This document shows, one piece after another, positions 59,005 to 64,000 of a stretch of DNA of 64,000 nucleotides. Both the position numbers and the translations under genes were made by a program. The DNA lies in assembly GCF_021310995.1 (NCBI RefSeq), contig NZ_CP054150.1, forward strand, positions 1,178,001-1,242,000, read 5' to 3'. The stretch's first letter is position 1; each line of letters begins with the position of its first letter. Origin of the DNA: Agrobacterium vaccinii. Lineage in GTDB: Bacteria; Pseudomonadota; Alphaproteobacteria; Rhizobiales; Rhizobiaceae. A model generated the notes under the pieces. It was not told where the DNA came from and did not search any database. It saw only the letters and a list, made by a program, of their open reading frames with translations.

Positions 59005-59132
59005 CATTTCCGCACAACGCGTTGAAGTCGGCGCAAATCCGCGCTCACTTCAACGCGAGATACTTTCTACCGTTGCGAAGAGCGGACATGGTCATTATAG
59101 CGGGTAGGAAAATTCTTGACCGGAGTAGAACC

Positions 59133-59420
59133 ATGTCCGTCGATCTTGCCACCGTGAAGCGCGTTGCGCGCCTTGCCCGTATTGCCGTTGACGAAGAAGA
59201 GGCCAACATCATGCTTGGCCAGTTGAATGGCATTCTCGGTTTCGTGGAGCAACTTTCGGAGGTGAATGTCGATGGCGTCGAGCCGATGACGTCGGTGACG
59301 CCGTTTGCCATGAAGAAGCGCGTGGATGCGGTTACCGATGGTGACAAAGCGGATGACATCGTTGCCAATGCACCTGCCACGGACCGCAATTTCTTTATGG
59401 TGCCGAAGGTGGTCGAATAG
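59133..59420 (+). CDS. gatC: Aspartyl/glutamyl-tRNA(Asn/Gln) amidotransferase subunit C
   Basis: A 95-residue small subunit stabilising Gat[21 protein letters not shown] at the start and [19 protein letters not shown] near 45 are typical. CGGAG lies upstream of ATG 59133; the longer in-frame start at 59022 is rejected. gatA follows after 57 nt. Confidence 0.96.
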   Translation: MSVDLATVKRVARLARIAVDEEEANIMLGQLNGILGFVEQLSEVNVDGVEPMTSVTPFAMKKRVDAVTDGDKADDIVANAPATDRNFFMVPKVVE

Positions 59421-59477
59421 GCCTTTCAGGCTTGTTTCCACCCGCCCGATCCAAAGTTTTCGAAAGCCATTGCCGAT

Positions 59478-60959
59478 ATGACCGATCTGACCAGCCTGAC
59501 CATTGCCGAAGCCCGCGACAAGCTGAAGGCCAAGGACTTCACCGCCGTTGAGTTGACCGACGCCTATCTGAGCGCAGTCGATGCCGCCAATTCCGCGCTG
59601 AATGTCTATGTCGCCGTGACGCCGGAAAAGGCCCGCGAGATGGCCAAGGCCTCCGACGACAAGCTTGCGGCTGGCAAGGCCGGTGCGCTTGAGGGCATTC
59701 CGCTTGGCGTGAAGGATCTCTTTGCCGTTCGCGACGTCCACACGCAGGCCTGCTCTCACGTGCTGGATGGCTTCAAGCCGAAATACGAATCGACCGTCAC
59801 CCAGAACCTGTGGGACCAGGGCGCCGTGATGTTGGGCAAGCTGAACATGGACGAATTCGCCATGGGCTCGTCCAATGAAAGCTCCTATTACGGCCCGGCG
59901 GTCAACCCGTGGCGCGAGAACGGTTCCGACAGGAAGCTCGTGCCCGGCGGCTCGTCCGGCGGTTCTGCTGCAGCCGTTGCTGCGCATCTGTGCGCCGGTG
60001 CCACTGCGACAGATACGGGCGGCTCCATCCGCCAGCCTGCGGCGTTTACCGGCACCGTCGGCATCAAGCCGACCTATGGCCGCGTCTCGCGCTGGGGCAT
60101 TGCTGCCTATGCCTCGTCGCTGGATCAGGCTGGCCCTATCGCCCGCGACGTGCGCGACGCCGCGATCCTGCTGAAATCCATGGCCAGCGTCGATGCGAAG
60201 GATACGACCTCCATCGATCTGCCGGTGCCGGATTACGAAAAGGCCATCGGCCAGTCGCTCAAGGGCCTCAAGATCGGTATTCCCAAGGAATACCGCGTCG
60301 ATGGCATGCCGGAAGAGATCGAAAAGCTCTGGGCGCAGGGCGTTGCATGGCTGAAGGATGCCGGTGCCGAGATCGTCGATATCTCGCTGCCGCACACCAA
60401 ATACGCGCTGCCGGCCTATTACATCGTGGCACCCGCTGAGGCGTCGTCCAACCTTGCCCGTTATGACGGCGTCCGCTATGGCCTGCGCGTCGATGGCAAG
60501 GACATTGCCGACATGTACGAGAAGAGCCGCGCCGCTGGCTTCGGCTCCGAAGTCAAGCGCCGCATCATGGTCGGCACCTACGTGCTTTCGGCTGGTTACT
60601 ATGATGCCTATTACCTGAAGGCGCAGAAGGTCCGCACGCTGATCAAGCGCGACTTCGAAACCGTCTTCCACGAGGGCGTCGATGCCGTGCTCGCCCCCAT
60701 CACCCCATCGTCGGCCTTCGAAATCGGCGACAAGGAACTGGCCGCCGATCCGGTCAAGATGTACCTCCAGGACGTGTTCACCATCACCGTCAACATGGCC
60801 GGTCTGCCGGGCCTCTCGGTCCCCGCCGGTCTCGACGGCAAAGGCCTCCCGCTCGGCCTCCAGCTCCTCGGCAAGCCCTTCGATGAGGAAACGCTGTTTA
60901 AGACGGCCTATGCCATCGAGCAGGCGGCGGGTAAGTTCACACCCGCCAAGTGGTGGTAG
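59478..60959 (+). CDS. gatA: Glutamyl-tRNA(Gln) amidotransferase subunit A
   Basis: A 493-residue amidase that releases ammonia from glutamine for transamidation of Glu-tRNA(Gln). The Ser-Ser-Lys triad is visible: Lys in [10 protein letters not shown] near 76, Ser in [10 protein letters not shown] near 156, and nucleophile Ser in [11 protein letters not shown] near 180. It forms GatCAB with gatC upstream; gatB is outside this window. Confidence 0.97.
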   Translation: MTDLTSLTIAEARDKLKAKDFTAVELTDAYLSAVDAANSALNVYVAVTPEKAREMAKASDDKLAAGKAGALEGIPLGVKDLFAVRDVHTQACSHVLDGFKPKYESTVTQNLWDQGAVMLGKLNMDEFAMGSSNESSYYGPAVNPWRENGSDRKLVPGGSSGGSAAAVAAHLCAGATATDTGGSIRQPAAFTGTVGIKPTYGRVSRWGIAAYASSLDQAGPIARDVRDAAILLKSMASVDAKDTTSIDLPVPDYEKAIGQSLKGLKIGIPKEYRVDGMPEEIEKLWAQGVAWLKDAGAEIVDISLPHTKYALPAYYIVAPAEASSNLARYDGVRYGLRVDGKDIADMYEKSRAAGFGSEVKRRIMVGTYVLSAGYYDAYYLKAQKVRTLIKRDFETVFHEGVDAVLAPITPSSAFEIGDKELAADPVKMYLQDVFTITVNMAGLPGLSVPAGLDGKGLPLGLQLLGKPFDEETLFKTAYAIEQAAGKFTPAKWW

Positions 60960-61032
60960 GCCGGGTCCTTGGTCGTAGGCTCATCGGTTGTGGCTTATCC
61001 CCCTCTCAATAAGGTAGGGCTGCCACACCCAC

Positions 61033-61160
61033 CGCCCTCATGCTGAGGTGCTTTGGCCGAAGGACAAAGCCTCGAAGCATCCGCCGAGTACTCCTGCTTT
61101 GAGCCCGCAACCCCCGTCCTTCGAGGCCCCTGCGGGGCACCTTAGGATGAGGGTTGCTGC
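61033..61160. repeat. RIME-like palindromic intergenic repeat, copy 1
   Basis: The ends are near-inverted (CCCTCATGCTGAGGTG and CACCTTAGGATGAGGG), and the middle has CCTCGAAGCATCCGCCG and CGTCCTTCGAGGCCCC. A diverged second copy lies at 61306. It resembles rhizobial mosaic palindromic elements (RIME-like); the exact family was not checked. Confidence 0.75.
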
Positions 61161-61305
61161 GTAGCGCCCTTTGCGTGGCACCTCCTTCGGCAAATCTCAT
61201 GATGGTGAGGGTTGCTCTGTTGCAGCCTGCATCATCGCCCAAAGCATTCCTCATAGCTGCTAGCATTCCGCGTTGGTCCGGTATTGGAGAGGGCAACCTC
61301 ACCCG

Positions 61306-61426
61306 CCGCCCTCATGCTGAGGTGGGAGCGAAGCGACCCTCGAAGCATCCGCCGCGCACTCTGCCTCAAGCCCGCAACCCTCGTCCTTCGAGGCCCCTGC
61401 GGGGCACCTCAGGATGAGGGTTGCTC
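61306..61426. repeat. RIME-like palindromic intergenic repeat, copy 2
   Basis: Shares the ends and most of the right half with copy 1 (GTCCTTCGAGGCCCCTGCGG, and CACCTCAGGATGAGGG). The left-middle differs: a shorter insert, GGGAGCGAAGCGACC, replaces the first copy's CTTTGGCCGAAGGAC. Confidence 0.75.
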
Positions 61427-62400
61427 CTCACCAATCCCATCGCTATCAAAAACCCCGGCCACCTCTCAAACAAGCTTCGCCGTTCACGCGGCAGCACCTG
61501 CCCGTGGCTTGACCTTCAATCAGTGTCCACAACCATTCGCGGCCATGGGTATTCGGACGGGGCGCTGTAAGTTGCCTCGTTGGGTAGTCTAAGAATGGCA
61601 CCTCGCAGCGCCCCGTTCAGCTCTTTTGGCCGAACAGCGATCCTCTTGCCACGGCTGGCATATCCCGGAGGGCAAGGGGGCCTTGCCGTTGGAACGGTCG
61701 GACAAATCAAGGTCCGGCCTTACCCACCCGGGTGACGGCGGCTTCGTTGCCGAAGCCATCGCCTGCCAGTTCGGCGACATCTGCCTTCGAGGATGAGAGC
61801 GTTCATTCTGACGAAGCGCCCACAGCCATCGATCCGTTCTCCGCAAGAGCCACACCCGCCATCCATGGCTTGTGCGTCCCTCGCGATCCGTCCGCGCTGT
61901 CATCGACAGTGCGGGGCAGATGCAGCGTGTTCCTGTGTACCGCCTGACTTTCGCTTCAAGCCCCTGTGGTCGCGTTCGACCCGGTGCCGATGAGCTGTCG
62001 GTACACCCGGTGGCTGGCGAACCGGACCGCCATGACCCACCCGCAAAACCCGAAACGGTGTTTTGCGACTAAGACCATGCCGGGCCGGTCCGGACATTGG
62101 AAAGGCTGCGACAGCCGGTCCGAAACCGCCGCCACCTTTCTCCCGTCCCACCGGGGAGATCGCTGCTCGACCCCGAGGTTGAAAGGTTTGCGTCACCCTC
62201 CCAACCCCAGCGCCGGTCCCGCCTCGCCGCAACGCCTTGCGGTGTATCCGAGGGCGGAACGGGGCAATTGTGCGGGTGATTCGTGCGTCATTGAGAAAGT
62301 TGCGGGGGGATTTTTGGTGTTTTTTGTGGGATTTGTTTTAAGCTGTTGATTTAGATTGGAAGTATTTTTGGTTGAGGTGTTTTGGGGAGTGTATCGTGAG
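61427..62400. other. GC-rich tract with no convincing gene
   Basis: Nearly 1 kb. Short overlapping ORFs exist on both strands but none has a ribosome binding site, a family match or consistent codon use. Several potential stems are present. T/G-rich DNA near 62300-62345 follows. It may be a decayed gene or a structured RNA; tmRNA and RNase P RNA motifs were looked for and not seen. Confidence 0.4.
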
Positions 62401-62414
62401 GTCGGAGGGTGCCG

Positions 62415-62577
62415 CTTACCCCCCTCTGCCCTGCCGGGCATCTCCCCCTCAGGTGGGGAGATCGACTCGTGGATGGCAATCGACCATCTCTGCTGCTGCG
62501 GATAGAGTGGGGAGCATGCGGCTTGCCAATCTCCCCCCTTGAGGGGGAGATGTCCGGCAGGACAGAGGGGGGTGAGC
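62415..62577. repeat. Large imperfect inverted repeat, second intergenic repeat family
   Basis: Arms at about 62415-62462 and 62528-62577 are inverted copies, with pieces CCCCCCTCTGCCCTGCCGGG and its partner CCGGCAGGACAGAGGGGGG, plus CATCTCCCCCTC and GAGGGGGAGATG. About 65 bp separates them. The composition is typical of rhizobial mosaic repeats. Confidence 0.75.
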
Positions 62578-62802
62578 GGCTGGCTCTGTTCATCATGGCA
62601 GGCGGGTTACGCCTCCCGATCATCCCGGGTCTACCGAAACGGTCAAAAAATCATGATGAGCGATGCCAATTCATAGGATTTCCAGGTGAAGGGTGGCCAC
62701 CTGCGCCCACGAAAGCATCTCACATGGTGGGTGCAATCAGAAATCTCTTGCGTTTGGCCACCATATGGCGGCTAAGTTACGGGACCAAAACGGGAGAATC
62801 CA

Positions 62803-62931
62803 ATGGCCAAGGGTCAAGTTCGCAGCAACAAAGAAGTCAGAAAACCGAAGAAGGACAAGGCCGCACCCGTTGCCGCTCCGACACTCGGTTCGCAGGTCAA
62901 AGCCAGCGAAAGCACCACCAAGAAGAAATAA
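62803..62931 (+). CDS. Small basic protein, rhizobial conserved
   Basis: A 42-residue protein, MAKGQVRSNKEVRKPKKDKA at the start and TTKKK at the end. It has CGGGAGAA nine bases upstream of ATG. Lys/Ala-rich and disordered-looking. I recall similar short proteins widespread in alphaproteobacteria, function unknown. Confidence 0.75.
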   Translation: MAKGQVRSNKEVRKPKKDKAAPVAAPTLGSQVKASESTTKKK

Positions 62932-63061
62932 GTCCAGGCCGCATCACCACCGTCCGGCACCCGCTCTTCGGATGCCGGAGCGGGCGGTTGGCAGATGACG
63001 ACGTTTCGCGACGCAACACGGCTGGCCGTACCAGCCATGGAGACCTCCCATTATCAAGATC

Positions 63062-63262
63062 ATGGTATTGCTTCACGCCGCCGTCGGCACCGACTGGCAG
63101 ACCCCACCGAAAGGCACGGGGCTAAAGACGCTATTCGAAGCCGAAGAGCAGGGCTTCATCCAGATTCGCGGCGAATTTCAGAAACGACAGTTCCGGTTGA
63201 CGAGCATGGGCTTTGAATATGTCGAGCGGGATAAAAGGCGGCTGGAAGCGCGGCGGATGTAG
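63062..63262 (+). CDS. Small hypothetical protein
   Basis: A 66-residue ORF; FEAEEQGFIQIRGEFQKRQF followed by RLTSMGFEYVERDKRRLEAR resembles a winged-helix-like tail. The start is uncertain and the ribosome binding site is weak (GGAGACC about 19 bases upstream). Composition is consistent with a gene. No family recognised. Confidence 0.5.
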   Translation: MVLLHAAVGTDWQTPPKGTGLKTLFEAEEQGFIQIRGEFQKRQFRLTSMGFEYVERDKRRLEARRM

Positions 63263-63430
63263 GCCTGAGTTATGCTTCGGTCTTTCGGTCTCTTAAGGTC
63301 AATTTTCTATTTCTGGATGGTGCGGGACCCTCATATGCAATTTCTAGCATTTTAAGCTAAGCTTAAGACGTGGAAATTGCTTTCTCTCCCGCTGTGGAGC
63401 CATAGTTGTTGGATAACTGTCATGCGCAAC

Positions 63431-64000
63431 TTAAAGATATGGGCGCGTGTCGTCGTAGGGTTGATCGCCTCTTGGTGGAATTCCCAACTCCGACTGAGTG
63501 ATAGTAAATAATCGATCTAGATGTATCATTAAGTCTAAGGCTAATTTTCTATGCTCTTTATTGGCATCAGACCATTTATAAATATCACCACTTTGAAGAG
63601 ATAAAACAGCAAAGTCGTCAGGTCGATCAAACGTTAGAGGAAACTTTGCAGCTACCAAGGACAATGCAGCAAGAGCTTGATCATTATTTATTTTTTCTTT
63701 GCTATTCCAAAGATGAACTGCAGTGCGGCGACCATCTAAATTAACTATGCAATCTGGATCAAATTTAACCCGAAAGAAGCCTTGTGGACTCGCCAACGTA
63801 GTAGCTGGATAAGCTGCTCCTTTAGCACCCATCGAGATATACCATCTGAGAAATCGAACAATACCAACTTTAGCGTAGCGCCTCTCAGCAGGCTTCTTAA
63901 TGTTTCGGGCGGCTTTGATTACTTCTTTGAAGCTGGCTTTACCGGTCAGCATTCTGGCAATGCTCAAGTGAAGACTTCTATGAAAGTTGCGACCACCTTT
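63431..64000 (-). CDS. AT-rich hypothetical protein, frame open to the window edge
   Basis: At least 178 residues from a TTG at 63967, but the frame is open through to 64000, so the gene may be 5'-truncated here. The middle reads VHLWNSKEKINNDQALAALS and the end is ELGIPPRGDQPYDDTRPYL. GC is clearly lower than in the core genes. No domain recognised; its position at the end of a repeat-rich zone suggests acquired DNA. Confidence 0.7.
   Translation of the reverse strand, partial: KGGRNFHRSLHLSIARMLTGKASFKEVIKAARNIKKPAERRYAKVGIVRFLRWYISMGAKGAAYPATTLASPQGFFRVKFDPDCIVNLDGRRTAVHLWNSKEKINNDQALAALSLVAAKFPLTFDRPDDFAVLSLQSGDIYKWSDANKEHRKLALDLMIHLDRLFTITQSELGIPPRGDQPYDDTRPYL

Noticed and set aside
61500..62300. 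tmRNA or RNase P RNA gene
   Set aside because: No tag-peptide-like reading frame, no GAGGAAAGTCCGGGC-type core and no CCA-ended acceptor arm were seen.
61500..62349. Several ORFs of 60-127 codons on both strands
   Set aside because: They overlap each other, lack RBS and family features, and have poor composition; no frame is preferred.

Overview
The window is a stretch of a high-GC alphaproteobacterial chromosome, almost certainly Rhizobiaceae and probably Agrobacterium/Rhizobium-like. The evidence is gene order and content: a complete nuoA-N operon with rhizobial extra genes, divK-pleD, a DUF3572 gene, a DUF1467 gene, a 440-residue editing-domain-less ProS, rnj, gatCA, and a palindromic intergenic repeat typical of rhizobia. 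All calls are by reading; no database search was run.

Region 1 (1-5740) is the accessory part and the most interesting. A minus-strand operon encodes a 396-residue Thr/Cys-rich repeat protein, then (after a strong hairpin) an APH-fold kinase with an HGDLKWEN catalytic loop, then a HopA1-like protein overlapping the kinase by ATGA, and then the start of another gene cut by the left edge. Divergently, a leaderless cytoplasmic subtilase and a small I9-propeptide-like protein are encoded. Kinase plus HopA1-like lyase is the signature of class V lanthipeptide synthetases described in actinomycetes. Here the putative substrate has nine tandem core-like units, and each of its 31 cysteines has a threonine 3-6 residues upstream. 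I propose an undescribed multi-core, thioether-forming RiPP system in a proteobacterium.

Region 2 (5820-7203) holds tRNA-Val and two identical tRNA-Asp genes. Region 3 (7204-23754) is the respiratory complex I operon nuoABCDEFGHIJKLMN, with a GFA-fold gene between nuoC and nuoD and a small secreted protein between nuoD and nuoE, followed by birA. Region 4 (23944-34306) has rnj, mce, a DUF1467 gene, a terminator, proS, lolC, lolD, a terminator, a 28-residue membrane protein and dnaE.

Region 5 (34346-43636): a secreted hypothetical, an L,D-transpeptidase, dinB, a DUF3572 gene, divK-pleD (cell-cycle signalling), a patch of small orphan ORFs, rpmG, an MFS transporter, a NUDIX hydrolase and a DUF983 gene. 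Region 6 (43633-53172) is mostly a minus-strand run: rnr-topA, dprA, plsY, and a pyrB/dihydroorotase-like pair whose PyrC-like member lacks the metal-binding HxH.

Region 7 (53327-60959): aidB, a Phd/PemK-type toxin-antitoxin pair with a readable promoter and operator, a TetR regulator, two small membrane proteins behind a CtrA-like box, ruvX, a PhnA-domain gene, a UPF0173 hydrolase and gatC-gatA. Region 8 (60960-64000) is repeat-rich with few genes: RIME-like palindromic repeats, a GC-rich tract without convincing ORFs, a small basic protein, and an AT-rich ORF that stays open to the right edge.
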